Of a stretch of 64,000 bases of DNA, positions 1 through 13,019 are shown one piece after another; the stretch's first letter is position 1; each line of letters opens with the position of its first letter. Under the pieces are notes generated by a model. It had not been told where the DNA came from. It saw only the letters and a list, made by a program, of their open reading frames with translations, and did no database searches. Both the position numbers and the translations under genes were made by a program. Origin of the DNA: Straminergon stramineum (taxonomy: Eukaryota; Streptophyta; Bryopsida; Hypnales; Calliergonaceae); NCBI GenBank assembly GCA_963920665.1, contig OY987271.1:13643350-13707349 (forward strand). Direction: 5' to 3'.

Positions 1-787
1 CATTGCTATTCAAATATTGATTGCCATAGACAGGTAACAAAGTATGCTTACTCCAATTGTTAGTATATCCAACCAAGTGGTGAACACTACATGTAACAAT
101 TCCTTTGCTCGAGCTCATATGTGACAATATTTATCAAATGTCTTGGTCTCTTGTGTGTCAACTTTAACAGCCAAACTTATTCGAAATAGTGTTACCTGTG
201 AGTACATGTAAAGCAATTCACTGCAACTCTATTGAACTCACGACACTAAATCTAGTATTGATCAGTGCAGTTTGTATGCATAGAACTTTATTTCAGCATA
301 GTTGAGCGTGTCTTGTGTGTCACAGTTGGCTGAACACCAATGTCGTATTTCATGAACTGAAGACGTGAGGGAATCTATACCGAAGAAAACAGATGCTAGA
401 GACAATTTAGAGCATCGAAAACACCTGAATTCTTCTTTAAATTAGAAATTGGGCCCAAGAATCCTTAATATTCTTGACAGGAACTGGGCTCCAGGATATC
501 ATGTAAAGGTCTTTTTCAACCAAGGTGATCGAGCTCTGGACCAAGTACTGATTCAAAAACAGAGCACAAAAGGTGGAAGGTAAGCATTGAATATCCTCCT
601 CATCTCTCAAGTAAAGGTTCTTTTTCTTGTTACCTGAAAAGTTCCAAATTGTCTCAATGGTCTTTGGTTATATTCTTCTCTGAATCAACGTGCACATCCT
701 TTGTGCTTGACCAAAATCCAATGTCGGCTTGAAGCCAAAGAAATTCATTTGAAGACAACCAAGCATAGGAATGGTTTTAGTACAGTG
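1..787. other. Left-edge spacer with one exon-like segment
   Basis: Mostly AT-rich, no long ORF. Positions 481-579 look exon-like: they follow a TTGACAG acceptor-like site, stay open in one frame for 32 full codons, and end at a GTAAGC donor-like site. The 99-bp length preserves phase. I do not recognise the peptide. It could be an upstream exon of the possible gene end at 1020-1262, but the reading phases do not join simply. Confidence 0.25.
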
Positions 788-990
788 CTCTCTTCGTCCC
801 AAAATGATCTTCTGGTTGCTCAAAAAGCTCAAAAATGATCATTTTTGTTCTTGAAGGTTGAGTGAATGGATAACATTTTCCTTGAAAAGTTGAAATAACG
901 TTATTTTAAAAACAGTTTGAAATATTGTTATTTTCAGCCTTAATTTTGAACATTTTGTCCAACCTGAAGATCATTTTGGGATGGAGAGAG
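788..990. mobile_element. Stowaway-like MITE
   Basis: Seen: inverted ends. The left end reads CTCTCTTCGTCCCAAAATGA and the reverse complement of the right end reads CTCTCTCCATCCCAAAATGA. The right end is followed by TA. Known: Stowaway (Tc1/mariner) MITEs in plants have ends of the CTCCCTCCGTCCCAAAATA type and TA duplications. The left TA is not directly adjacent, so that flank may have mutated. If the neighbouring exon calls are right, the element sits in an intron. Confidence 0.8.
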
Positions 991-1019
991 TAATATGAAA
1001 AACTTTTCATGTCTTCCAG

Positions 1020-1262
1020 TTCGTTACATTGCAAGTGATATTGCACGAGTTCACATTGTTGTATGTTGAATTTCTTCAAAAGGGGGTTGGATTTTTTCAC
1101 TCTGGATCAATTGCTAGTTTGGTAAGTTTTTTATTTATTTATCATAGATCCCCAGCTGTGGCTTTCGCTTTGACACAATCATACAATCGGGGCTGGCCCA
1201 GGTTTGGGCTCATCTTTTTATTAATACCATTCTTTTAGTTTAAAAAGCTGTCAAAATTTTGA
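1020..1262 (+). CDS. Possible last two exons of an unrecognised gene
   Basis: Exon candidate 1020-1121 follows a strong pyrimidine tract ending in CTTCCAG and is open for 34 codons in phase 0. The peptide includes LHEFTLLYVEFLQKGVGFF and a following SGSIASL. The exon ends exactly at a GTAAGT donor. The next acceptor (TTCTTTTAG, ending at 1238) keeps phase 0 and gives eight codons to a TGA at 1260-1262. Phase agreement across the splice and good splice signals argue for a real gene end. No family was recognised and no full upstream gene structure is visible, so this may be chance. Confidence 0.28.
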
Positions 1263-2459
1263 TTGAGGAACTCACTTGGATCCCTGAACGTGACTTGTTT
1301 GTGAAAAGAAAAGATTCGAATCAGAATAGGATTAGAACAGGCTCACCTTTTGAGGGTATGTGTCGGAAGGGCTATTAAATGTTTTTTCTTTTTGCTGGGA
1401 ATTCCCTTCAACTTTACTGAGAAAAACACACACAGAATTTAATTTACTCTGCTTTCAAACTGCTGTAACTTAACTTAATTCAGAGGATGATTTCAAACTT
1501 AGCAACTAACTTAACTTTAAGTTTGGTTTCTTTTCTTTGTTTCCACTCATCGCAGGAAAGTTTGATAATCTTGTCGGTGCGCTTGCACGGTTGCAGAAAA
1601 AATGATGGTTGCGATGATTCGAAGTAAGCTTCGAGTGGGCGATCATTTCCTGCATGTGTTTCTTTCTCTTCATTATTTGAGGTTAGCCTATGATGAGATT
1701 AGAAGCAACCAATCCTCTTCCTTGACGCCAGCTATTAAAAGAGGGCTGGATGGAAGTGTCCTTCATGTTGAGCTAAAGGCCAGCCATTCAATGCTTACTC
1801 TTGTTATTGGCGCAGTTTGGAGCCATTGTACAACACACACACACACAAGAGCCAAGCCAATCGGATCCAATCCTCCTCCAGCGTCGAGTTGATTTGGTTG
1901 GTTTCAACGACGCTGTAAGTTAAGAAAAAACGGAAGAAACTACTACCGATCAATCCATTGATACCGCTGGGGATGTAACAGTGTAAATCGGCCAGGCCGG
2001 ACACCCTTCTCGATCGATGCCTGTCCTGCAGTCAGTCTGGTAACATGTAAATCATGCCTCTATCATTGACTGTTACTTGAAGAGGGTAGGTGTTGCCAAA
2101 TCCAGTGTTGCCTGGACTGTGCGCACAGGAGGAGAGAGAGAGAGACTGAGAGAGCAATCATGTATTTTTCTTTGTGTAAATTTCCAAGAGTGATCAATGG
2201 TGAGCAGATGTTGCGAAAGGTCAATTGGAATTGGAGTTGGAGTGTCAGAAGTGCTCATTTTATGTCATGAGTGTTACTGTGGAAAGATTTGTAATATGAC
2301 AGTTCCAATATGACCCAAATGGTTTAATACCCCCATATTGGCATTGTCTGATGGAACTTCTTGGTACCTCTGGGGAGGGGAGGGAAAAGAAAAAAGAAAA
2401 AAAGAAAAAGAGAAAATCTTTTTCTCTCTGTTCTCAAAAAGAAATAGAAGTGCTTCTTA
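1263..2459. other. Spacer with simple repeats
   Basis: No gene recognised. It holds a short (CA)n run near 1833 and a (GA)n run near 2131. Small ORFs here (for example 1602-1892) have no recognisable domain and are probably chance. If the exons at 1020-1262 are real, the first part would be 3' untranslated or downstream sequence. Confidence 0.4.
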
Positions 2460-2688
2460 TTAACCCTGTAAGGATGCAGGGTCCATGTGGAAATCATCAT
2501 TTCTGAAACCGTGGGAATAATTGGTATTAAAAAAAATCAAAAGAGCTCATTTGAAGTCAAACTAATGTAGAAGATCTCCACTTCCCACCACTAATTCCAA
2601 GGATGAATAGTTGAATTTCTATCCTACACAAGAGAATGCCTTGTCATTCATCAGACACTACATGTCCTCAGTGTCCTTTTTAGGTTAA
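2460..2688 (+). mobile_element. TTAA-flanked MITE, copy 1
   Basis: Flanked by TTAA on both sides, starting TTAACCCTGTAAGG. Its interior matches the copies at 3473, 20146 and 21756, with shared blocks around GGAAATCA, GTCAAACTA, AGAAGATC, GATGAATAGTTG and CATCAGAC. A second TTAACCCTGTAAGGATGC follows at once from 2685, perhaps a truncated tandem copy. TTAA targets are known for piggyBac and Kolobok elements. Confidence 0.75.
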
Positions 2689-3472
2689 CCCTGTAAGGAT
2701 GCTGCATACCAGAATGGTCTCATGGATGACTTCATCGTTGACTGTAGAAAAAGACAATGCACCTATTGGTCCAATAATCGGAGAATTTTGGTGACTATTT
2801 TGGTCATGGGGGGCCACGTCCTTACGGAGTTAACACTAATTTTGAAAAAAAATTCTAGTGCATGTGTGCAAATATGGAGAGCTTCAACATTGCAAACTCA
2901 CCTCTAACTATCTTACCCTTGTTTTCTATTTCTATAGGTCTCCTTTTCCCAATGACAATTTTATTTTTACTAATTTAGAAAATCCACAATAGAAAAATTC
3001 ACCTCCCTAAAACTAATGTTGATTATAGATGTTTGTCCATAGAACATTTTCTCCTTATGCAAAGTCTTAATTATTTTCCAAAACCCCTTTCTTTTGTGCC
3101 AACATAACATCGTATTACTAGGCCACGGTCCTCCCTCTAATGCTGAGAAGGTATTATGCTTTGTTAGATACCAAGGAGGGACTTACCAATTTAATTCAAA
3201 AGTTGGGGTTGGTTGAGAAACCATAAATAAGACAATTTTGCGTGTCGTATGGATACCCTTTTCAAGGATGTAAAAAGCTCCCCCTGCCTCATTGGTAAAT
3301 AATTGTATTAAAAAAAAAAATCATCTTTCAATCTAATTTTCCAATACCCGTCAATAAAGGTGAACATATTAAGCCTTATTTTTGAAGTTGACTTGAAGGT
3401 CTAACGATACAACTATGATTTCTCCAGTTCTCCCATTAAATTACAAAACTCATCTTTGTATAATCAAAATCC

Positions 3473-3702
3473 TTAACCCTTGAACGCTTGTCTGGTGACT
3501 GTGAAAATCAGCTATTTTGGAACCGTGTGACATCATCTACTTCAAAAAAATCAAAAATACTCATTGGGAGTCAAACTACTGTAGAAGATCTTCCCTTTCC
3601 ACCCCTAATTCCGAAGATGAATAGTTGCACTTCTGTCCCACATGAGACATTTTGTGTCATTCATCAGACCAAAAACGTCTGCCTTGTAGTTTGTGGGTTT
3701 AA
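3473..3702 (+). mobile_element. TTAA-flanked MITE, copy 2
   Basis: Begins TTAACCCTTGAACGC and ends in GGGTTTAA. Its 230-bp length matches the other copies (229-235 bp) and the interior is collinear with the copy at 20146. The right inverted repeat is more decayed than the left. Confidence 0.78.
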
Positions 3703-5969
3703 TCTCTTCAAAGTTAGTACTACCACACAGTACTTAACATTTGCTGATGTTAACATTACAAGGAAGATAAACTAAGCTTAAAGGGGCAATTCACATTTGG
3801 GGTCGGGAAGGACATGCCCAGGTGTGGGCCTTCAGGGGGCAAATATTACGACAGGATACTTATTATTAGGGACTTAGGCAAGTTGGTGAAGGACGGACGG
3901 GGAACTTTAAGACACGCGGGTACTTAAATTAGCGAGGCCAAGCGGGTACACAAGGTGCAGGACAAGGTAAGTATACTGGGTGAAAGGGGATGAAAACGAA
4001 GGGCAGTAAAAACAAAAGCACTTGCAAAAAGGGGAGAAGGGGACCTGTAGCATACTTTGCACAACGGGATTATTTACGGGATTTGATTGTGTTCCAATTG
4101 AAAGCACCCTATACTATTTGCTATGTGGTGGATTATCCATTATGGAGGACAGGCTTAGCCTACAGATCATAGCTAAAATTGACTGTATGTAAGGAATTGA
4201 AATGTATTTGCTATTAGTAGGATCATTTAGAAGTTTAGAACCAATGTTTGGGATTTTTTTTTTGAGTTTTACAACATATTTTTCTGTAATTCCCCTATTG
4301 AATTTTGGTATGAATTTTGGTATGAATTTTGGTAATTCAAGTACGAAGTTTGGTTATTTTCTCTATTTCTTTATTATAAATAGATTTTTAAAAGATTTGT
4401 TCACCATATTTTTTGCCAATGTTTTCAAATTGCAACCAGGTTTTTTTTTCAATTCCACTAGCTAACTTTGAACTAGTTATTGGCTTTTTTTTAACATTGT
4501 TTAGAACTAGAGAGAAGCTCAACAAGGGATCCTTCTGGAGTAGTGCTACAAGCGTTTCTTATAGGGAGAAAACTGTAAAGCTTTGTTTCACATTTGGAAA
4601 ATTTATATGTGTTTGGAATCTAAAAATATGAATTAGTTAGAAGGATTACGAAATATAGACTAATCAAGTAGGGGACTTGTTTTTACATATGAATCAATTA
4701 TTCTTTATGTTATAGACCATAATATTTATAATGTATATACTCATATTTATTCTTGGAATTATTGAGATTCCAAAAAATGGATTAAAATATTTTGTACTTA
4801 TTCTATTGTAGTTTCAAGGACTTGTCACAATACACATTTCAAATCACCAAAAGTGCACTCTCACCAATTTCAATTCAATTTCAATTTAGGATTAAAAGAA
4901 AATTGAAGAAAAAGAAGAAGATGATTTCCAAGATTTTTAGGATAAAGTCTCTAATATGTGGTGTATTTGACATGAATGACAAGGACAATAAAAAAAATTA
5001 TTGTTCAAAGATATTCAAAAAAATGTGTCGTGTCTATATCAATTAGTACCTTTTTTTTATAGCCGCATCGTTTCTTGAATTTGTGCATATAATTTGCACA
5101 TATCCTTTAGTTGGACAGATACAATGATTGCCTCAATTTCATCAAACTAGTTATAAAGAAAGATATCCTACTTTTGGAAGATTCAAACAATATAATTGTG
5201 GATGAATAAAAACTTACTTGGACAAAACATCACCCCAAATCACTCACTCTCTTCATCATCCCAAATACGACCTTCACTGGATATTTAGCCCCCAATAATT
5301 TCTCACTTATCAACAAACTGATTACAAGAAACCCAAACATTATCATGAGATGTTTTTTGCATTAATTCCAATTCTATGTATCCCACTTTTGATGAAATTT
5401 CATCGTAATTTGTATAAGTATGGAAGTAAAAGTAACACAAACTTCAGGTGTCATCACAACAAAGGAGTTTCTCTTCTAGTAAGTTACTCAATCCATGCAA
5501 TTGTTGTGTGCCCAAAATATAAGGTACTTGAAGTTCAAAAGCTTGTGGCGTACATGAGTTTCCACTATCTTCACTTTTAGGAGACTGCCAATTTCAACCC
5601 ACAATTTCAATCAGATGACAGTCACCAACAAATTCACCATCACAGTAACTTAACTTAATTGAACAGTGTGGCTTGAAATTTCAAAGCTCGAAGAAGCTAC
5701 CATAGGCAAGCGGGTCATTCACACATGTGCTAAGAATACATGAAATCCCATCGCTGTTACTTTCCATTGGGTAGTTGATCAGTCTAGTATTTGCTTGCTG
5801 AGTCCAACATCTTCATGACAACATGACATTCAAGGCCTTCCATCGTGTCCATCTATGACCAATACTAACAACTCAGCAACGGTGGCTACTTAATTAGCTG
5901 ATGGGCACATCCAACTAGCCAGTGGAATTTCGGGGAATTGGTTGCTAATTGAAAACATGGGGAAAAAAT
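3703..5969. other. AT-rich spacer
   Basis: No gene recognised. Positions 3780-4160 are noticeably richer in G and purines than their surroundings, but I could not assign them to a gene or element. Three tandem copies of a 12-bp unit (TGAATTTTGGTA) occur at 4299-4334. Small AT-rich ORFs have no visible domains. Confidence 0.4.
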
Positions 5970-6745
5970 TGGTGAAAAAATCTATTGGAAGTTTTTGTTT
6001 AGAGTTGTTAAAATGGAGAAAAAAAAATCCAGATTCTGTACTTGAAAAAATAGTTCAATATGGGAATGATAGGAAGATAGCTGGTAAAAGTAACTCAAAC
6101 AAAATCTCTATCATTGGTCGGGTCTGAATGTAAACATCAATGGACATCAGGTTGGTGTAAGGTAAACCACAAGTGGTCACTTTTGAACAAGAAGAAGAAC
6201 TCAAAGAACTCAAGAAAAGAGAGGAAGAAGAAGAAGAAGAAATAATGAAGATCAAAAGTGAGTCACAGTGTAAATTGGTGAAAAAATCTACAAAATATCT
6301 ATTTGGAGTGAAAAAATAGAAAAATAATTGGATTCTGTGAATGAAAAGACTTGTTCAATATTCAAATGAAAGGAAAATAGCTGGTAAAACTCAAAAAAAT
6401 ATCCCTAACTTTGTGCATGTCTGAATGTAGCCATCAAGTCACCTGGCATCTTCGGAAACCCACTTGTGGGGCCTTTGTGTAAAATGGTGACTCTGGGTTG
6501 TGTGTTTGGCTGGGTTTTTTCTCTCTCCAAGGCCTTGCCTTCGGCTTTCTGCCGTTTGTTCTTGGTTACTTTCTTGGACTAAACTCTGGGTTTCAAAAAA
6601 GAAAAGAATATTGGTCCATGTGTTTCAAAAAAGAAGAAAAAAGAAGAAAAAAAATGTAGCCATCAATGGACAGGCTGATGTAAACCACCAAGAAAGAAGA
6701 ATTCAAGGGGAAGAAGAAGAAGTGATGAAGAAAGTGAGTCACGCT
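5970..6745. repeat. Imperfect tandem repeat, about 310-bp spacing
   Basis: The segment starting near 5970 (GTGAAAAAATCTATTGGA, then GGTAAAAGTAACTC, TCTGAATGTAAACATCAATGG, a GAA-rich stretch and GTGAGTCAC) recurs near 6279. Its second half recurs again at 6655-6745. The last repeat is interrupted by the retroposed insertion at 6438-6653. Confidence 0.6.
6425..6666 (+). mobile_element. Truncated retroposon with 13-bp target duplication
   Basis: Insert 6438-6653 is flanked by identical ATGTAGCCATCAA at 6425-6437 and 6654-6666. It ends in an A/G-rich tail of AAAAAAGAAG type. Before the tail it contains TTGGTTACTTTCTTGGACTA and AACTCTGGGTTTC, which resemble the 3' end of plant LINEs. An inverted relative lies near 7177-7270. 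The long direct duplication plus A-rich tail fits target-primed retroposition. It is only the 3' end and carries no coding region. Confidence 0.65.
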
Positions 6746-7176
6746 TTTTTCCCCCTTCCGGTGTGGCCATCAAATGCTGCACAGTTACTTACTCAATTGA
6801 AGACATTCTCCGTCGTCGGGGTTGATTCATTGAATGCACATCCGGTGTGAGGGTCTACTCCCGGGGCCACCTAGCAAGCTCCTCTAGAGAGAGAGAGAGC
6901 TACAAAAATAATAAGGCGTGCACAGTCTGGACTCTCAATGCCGGTACGTCCAACGTGGGGGCGATGGCGACATTGTCTTCACTTGATGGGACGGCTTGAA
7001 TGGGAGTTTGGCTTCATCTGGAGAGGAGAAGAGGGAGGAGGAGATTTCCAATAACTAAAGTAGGCATACTAACTTGACCGTTATAATCGTCCTTGTTCTT
7101 TGATTGCGTCTCGTATTTGCACTTATCCAACATTTCAGCCCATAATGTTTGTGTCTTTGATTGTGTCTAATATTTG

Positions 7177-7270
7177 CATTTTTTTTTAGAAAACTTGGAG
7201 TTTATTTCAAGAAAGTAACCAAAAATTAATGGTGGAAAGTGAAGGGTAGCACCCTGGAAAAAAAAATTAG
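7177..7270 (-). mobile_element. Inverted LINE 3'-end-like fragment
   Basis: On the minus strand this reads TTGGTTACTTTCTTGAAATA, then AACTCCAAGTTTTC, then a poly-A of about nine bases. That matches the tail of the insertion at 6438-6653. Duplicated host sequence (TATTTGCA...TTATCCAACATTT) suggests the fragment and the adjacent inverted-repeat element interrupt an older repeat. Exact ends are uncertain. Confidence 0.45.
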
Positions 7271-7274
7271 CCTT

Positions 7275-7666
7275 ATGGTAGAACCACCCATTACCAACAA
7301 CAACCCTACATGGGCAATCTATAGGTATTAGGAGTTTCAATAGAAATTATGATTGATTTATAACCATTAGTTACTGGTTTCCAACCATCTTCTAACTATC
7401 ACTGCCATGACACATGCATTTGGTTTTGAGAGCTAAAATAATCTTTGAATGAACATTTATGGAAGACTCTATGTATTGGGTATGGGTCCAGATCAACCTT
7501 TGACTTCTAAAATTCATAGTAAATCCAATTTAAGGCAAAAAATTATAAAGAAAATTGTAATCCCTATGATTTCTATCTTTCTACATGGCAAAGAATTTAT
7601 ATTGCTTACATTGCTCCAGATCATGCACAAAATGTTATAGTGGTTAGTAATGGGTGATTCTACCAT
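7275..7666. mobile_element. Small inverted-repeat element
   Basis: Left end ATGGTAGAACCACCCATTAC (7275) and the reverse complement of the right end, ATGGTAGAATCACCCATTAC (ending 7666), match at 19 of 20 positions. The similarity continues as CAAC/TAACCAC. The interior is AT-rich with no recognisable gene. Superfamily not determined because no clear target duplication is visible. Confidence 0.65.
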
Positions 7667-9913
7667 ATTGGGATTTATCCAACATTTGAGCCTATAATAG
7701 TTGTGTCTGGTGTATTTGAGTGGGTAGTTATAGGATGTACCAAAGTGATTTAATGAACAAACTTGAAGCTAAGTACCCTTGTCTAATTTTTTTTCTTTAA
7801 TTTTTTTAAATCCTTGAAAATTTCAAATACTAGCTAGTGGCAATTCAAGTTGTCACCAAAAGATATGGGATAATTAGCACCTATATCAACAACAATATCT
7901 ACATCTATATTTGTATATATATACATGTCTAAATCTTTATAAGTATGAATATCGATATATATATCCACATTTGTACCGATATACAACAAACTTGTGTATC
8001 TAGATTCCCCATTTTATACTTAGCTTATTTTTCTCCCAACCAAACCCAAACTTCTCAAGAGTTTGCACTTGGTATTTTTTAGGAGATAGTGAGGTTGAAG
8101 ATGCAATGGAAAGAGGAAGACAATAGGTATGCACTCCTTATGATAGAGATGAAATGAGGTTTCATTATTAATCTTTTATTAACCTTTGAATGCCCAAGGC
8201 TATTTGTGAGATTTGGATAGCACAATCTAAACAACAGAAGAAGTCACAACTTTCTTAATTTTTTATAATTTAGTGAAAGTTGTCAATGAAAGATTTGTCC
8301 CTTTAAAGACCACACAACCACTTTTTCCAATTACAAGAGGAACACTTAAGAGAATAAGGTAGTTTGCTTTTAAGAGCAGACCAGTTAAGAGCTAATTGCC
8401 TTTTTGAAGGAAGAAAAATGGACCTCACGTGTAATCCAAGTTGTTTCATATTTTGGGACCCTTCGTGGAATTAGTTATAAATTTTTGAAGTTGAAACACA
8501 ATGGTCACTAAAGGCAACCACCTCCTCAAATGTACATTATTGATACATTGAAGAAAGCAAAATGTACCTTTGTATCATAATCGCTTTTAGAGCACAATTG
8601 CTTTTAGGGTAGGCTATCTTATATATTGATGAATTTGTTTTGGAACCTTGAGGAACATTTTGTGTATGAAAATGGTGCATCCCACAATTCAAGTTCAGAT
8701 AATTCTATTTCCCCAAATGGAAAAACTTGTTTTAACTCCTAATGCAAGCAAGAGCCACAATGTGGTCTACTATTTTTGTATTCTTTCATTCCAAAGTTGA
8801 TTGCAAAAAAATCTTTCGTTTACAATTCTCAGCTTGCTCAAAAATTATGCAAATTACATAACATGCTCTCTTATCATTCTTCTTAGGCTACAAAAAAAAA
8901 ATTAGCCCCATACGACATGGTATGCTACAATGAATGCCACTTGTATTTTTATTTCCTCTCTGTACAGTCATGTATGAACAGGGCAACCTCCTTTAGGGAT
9001 TAATCAATAAAAGGATTTTGGGGGCTAATAATGTTACCAGTACTGATATGTTCTGAATTCACCTACAACTAGCAAATGTAACAATAAAGCAAAATAAAAT
9101 AAAATAAAACCAAACCGTGCTTTCATGTGGCGGCGTCCAGGGAGACATCAAGGTACAACAAGTGTGACAAGTAATGGGCGATTTGGCCATTGGAGCTTAG
9201 GGACCGTAAGAGGACAAGATGCATCATAATCAAACAGTAATCTTAGTGCAGGGTGTCTGTCTGCAAGGTTAGGAGGTGGGAGTCAAGAACTGTCTAACCA
9301 AAGGATCAACCGAGGACACAATGACGGGGACACAACAGGGACACGACGGGACAATGGTTTGTTACTCCAGGATAGAGACCCTCGGGGGGTGGGCTCGACA
9401 TCATACGGGTCGTCTCTTGTATCTCAAATCCTCGATCTGTCCCATTAGCAAGATCATTTGTAACTTAGTTTGGTACTGTCCAGCACTCACTGCCTCCTTA
9501 GTCCTTACTGTCATGATATTCTTCTGATTTCAAGGTAATTCTAATCATTGGAACTTACTCGTTGCGTAAAACGGGGAAGGGTTTCCATCATTTTACTGCC
9601 ATTAGTTACTTACTTTTGGAATGCATAGGATCAGCCTTTGGGAAGTTTTTGGAGCGGCCCTGGTAATTTGCCTCCTTTGCAGGGGGGGGGGAAGGGCATG
9701 GGTTGTATCCTTTTTTTGAATCAAAAACTACCATTTCATTTCCTTGTATAAACAGAAATTTTCTCACTAGACATTTTCTTTCAATTTCAAATTTGCAAAG
9801 GCTACAATCTTCTTTGAAAGTCATGTTGGTTTCAAAACTAAACTTCAAATTTCATTTCATTGTATAAACATGGATGATGGATTAAGGGTTGGTTGGCACA
9901 ACCAGCATAAGCA
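7667..9913. other. AT-rich spacer
   Basis: No gene recognised. A GC-richer patch at about 9110-9500 has only short ORFs with no domain I know. It may be a decayed transposon or part of a non-coding transcript. Confidence 0.35.
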
Positions 9914-10138
9914 ATAAGGTAAGAGCACCCAAATGGCGTCCTTGTACCCAATGGTGTTCCTTTCTAGGCTAGGAATTCATTCTAGAACATAAATGTAGTT
10001 GGATTGTAGACATCTTATCATTTTAGGTCAAAAAAATAAGCTCTCTATTGTCTACTTACATTTACAACCTGAATGATTACGCTTTGTAGAATCTCAGGCC
10101 ATTGGGTACAAGGATGCCATTGGGTGCTCTTACCTTAT
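9914..10138. mobile_element. MITE with 40-bp class inverted ends
   Basis: The left end runs ATAAGGTAAGAGCACCCAAA, then TGGCGTCCTTGTACCCAATGG. The right end is its inverse with small differences (CCATTGGGTACAAGGATGCC, then ATTGGGTGCTCTTACCTTAT). Length is 225 bp with no ORF. No convincing target duplication, so the superfamily is left open. Confidence 0.75.
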
Positions 10139-11479
10139 CCACCCTTGCCATGTCCAAGCATTCTGAGCCCCTCAATAGCCAATCCTAAAGTGACACTTGC
10201 CTCTTCTAAGAATAATACCCACCTCTAGCACCCCATGTATTAGCCTTGGATTCAAAATGGCAAGTGGTTAAAATCTGGAAATTTTATAAAAAAAACAATA
10301 GCTACATATCCATCTTTTGTTTTGTACACTGGTTGATTGCCAATCCAACCAATTTTTTGTTTTGTTTTGGATCCTCCATTTTCACACTCCAAACAATTAT
10401 TTTTCCAAAGGCACCATCTACTAATGAACTATTGTAATCACTAGTTCTCCCCAAACATTGCTTAGGATACTACCATAGTTGTTGGATAAGCTTGGCAAAA
10501 AATAATTCCAAATATGGACATCAAATAGTTTGGGACTATTTTTAAAATATAATCAATTTTTAGCATCTATCAAAATTTATTTTTTAAAAAAACATTCAAT
10601 ATTTTGATAGGAAGTGATTATCCCATCTTTCACTTATGATACTTAGTGCTTCTTCTACAAACTTTGAAATAAAGTAATCCATGATCCTATTTGTGCCAAT
10701 ATGCACTAGAATAGCACATTTGAAAATTTGAAATTTGCATTGTTAATACACAATGGCACAAATAGATACAATAAAATTGTGCCACCAATTGGATGGTGTT
10801 ACCTTTTAGCAAGATTGACTTGTAGTAGTATTGTTTGAGGTTGAAACTATATTAAATATAGTTGCAAAAAAAAAGCATTCAAATGGATGAAAAGTTGATT
10901 GTGAAATACTAAATTATTGAGGGCACCTATTGCCCTAGTAAAGTAGGATGAACTAGAATCAAGGTTGTACTCAAAAACTTGTACAAATGAATGTAGATAA
11001 GAAATTTATAATCAATATAGAATGTCTAAATGTTTAACTTGGAACAATGAAATTAGATCACAAATTTGAAAAATTATCCAATTTAACTTTATGTTGTTGA
11101 AATTTAAATTGTATACAACATGCACACTTGTCATTCTTGAACTTCACTTAATAATTTGCATGTTTGTGATCAAATATTCAAGAAGTCATTTATAGATAGT
11201 TACAACTATAGTGAATTTCCACACAAAGAATTCATCCTAAATTGAACCCCTAATATGGTAGATTGTCTAAGAAGCGATTGCAGATGATTTTCAATTACTA
11301 TTTTTTGGGTTAGCTCTATCATTTATATTTTAAAAAGAAATTGAAATTACATGAAAATGTCATCTTGTTTCAAATGATACCATATTTGAGACACTTCGAC
11401 CTTGGATGTATTCAAAAATGAAGAAAATGCAAGCAATGACAATTCTTAGCATTTTGCATCTATTGTTTAGAAAGTTAGA
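10139..11479. other. AT-rich spacer
   Basis: No gene or repeat recognised. It ends directly at the GAG target duplication of the CACTA element. Confidence 0.4.
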
Positions 11480-11482
11480 GAG

Positions 11483-12420
11483 CACTACAACAAAATAGGT
11501 GTTTTATGACTGCAAAAAATGACTGCAATGAGTCGTAAAATCTCAAAATATGACTCAGGCAAAAAACATTGTAGATGACGCGTGATATGACTGGATCTAG
11601 TCATTACCGACTAGTCAAATTTTTCATGAGTCATATTTGCAGTCATTTGTATTGGGGGTATACTTAGCCATATATTGCCTATGTGGCGTATATGTTGACT
11701 ATCCTTGGAGTCTTGACTTTTCCTTGAACTGCTCGGGCAAAAGAAAAAAAAAATCTACGTGGCATATGACTCCATGTAGTCATATTTTTGGCTGACGTGG
11801 AATATGACTACATTGAGTTATATTTTGGTTCATGTGGCATATGACTCTATGTAGTCATATTTTTGGTTAACACGGAATATGACTTTTATGAGTCATATTT
11901 TTGGTTGATGTGAAAAATGACTCTTATGAGTCATATTCTCTATATGTTGATGTAAAAATGACTCTAGTGGGTCGTATTTTTTATTGATGTGGAATATCAC
12001 CTTCATGAGTCATATTTTTGGTTGATGTGAAAAATAACTCTCGTGAGTCATATTTTTTGTGATTATGAAAAATGACTCTTAGGAGTCATATGCTCTACAT
12101 GTTGATGTAAAAACGACTCTAAAAAGTCATAATTTTTTCTTGATGTGAAATATGACCTTCATGATTCATAATTTTATTGATGTGAAATATGACTAATGTA
12201 AGTCATATTTTAACTCATGTAGTAGTTCACATGGAATATTACTTGTAATTTTATGATTGAATGTAGTCATAATTTTAAAAGTATAGAGTTACATTAATAA
12301 CATGATTGTGAGCATTATATAACTACAACGAGTTATATTTTGGCTAAGATATATTATAAAATATGACTCAAGCAAGTAATATTTGTAACTGGAGTGACTT
12401 GAGGTTTATAGTAGCTTTTG
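11483..12420. repeat. CACTA left subterminal repeats
   Basis: Repeated units of about 50-70 bp share a core of the form ATGACTC, four to six variable bases, then GAGTCATATTTTT. The core is therefore itself an imperfect palindrome. The spacer between cores often reads TTGATGTG or TTGGTTGATGTGAAA. These are the likely binding sites of the element's transposition protein. Confidence 0.8.
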
Positions 12421-13019
12421 TTATAAACTACAATCACATTCCATACATTCTTAATCGACTTAAGGCGTTGCAATCATGCATCAATATGGTTTAGTAGTTG
12501 AATAAATGACTCCATCCAATAAATACTAAGTACATATGATTTTTAAGATGTACAAGAGATAGTTATATTGAAGTAAGAAAATGCAAGAAAAAATGTGACT
12601 CTTTTCAATGACATTTATTAGTCACTAACACAAAACATATCACAGTAACACTTTGTAAATGTATCTTTCTATACATTCTAAAACCTATATTCCTTACAAA
12701 AATGTGAAGAAGTTGCTTCTCCAATGTTGTAAGTAGCCTCCAATAACTTCATTCCAACTTTAAGTGCCTACATATACAATGAAGGAGATTAATTTTTAGT
12801 GAATGAACAATATAGCTCAACCTTCAAAGATTTAAGGCAACAAAAAATATAAAGTACAAGTTTAAAGTAAGAAAAATTCATAACCACTATATCTTTAGAA
12901 AACATAAATAAATAAATAAATAAATGAGAAGAAATAACAACAATAGTGATAAAAGAAACAAGAACTAGAAGGTGGCAAGTGTTAAGAGGTAATAATAAAT
13001 AAGAAGAAGTAAGAATTAA

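Noticed and set aside
9110..9500. Possible solo LTR
   Set aside because: A GC-richer patch, but no TG...CA boundaries, no flanking 5-bp duplication and no second copy in the window.
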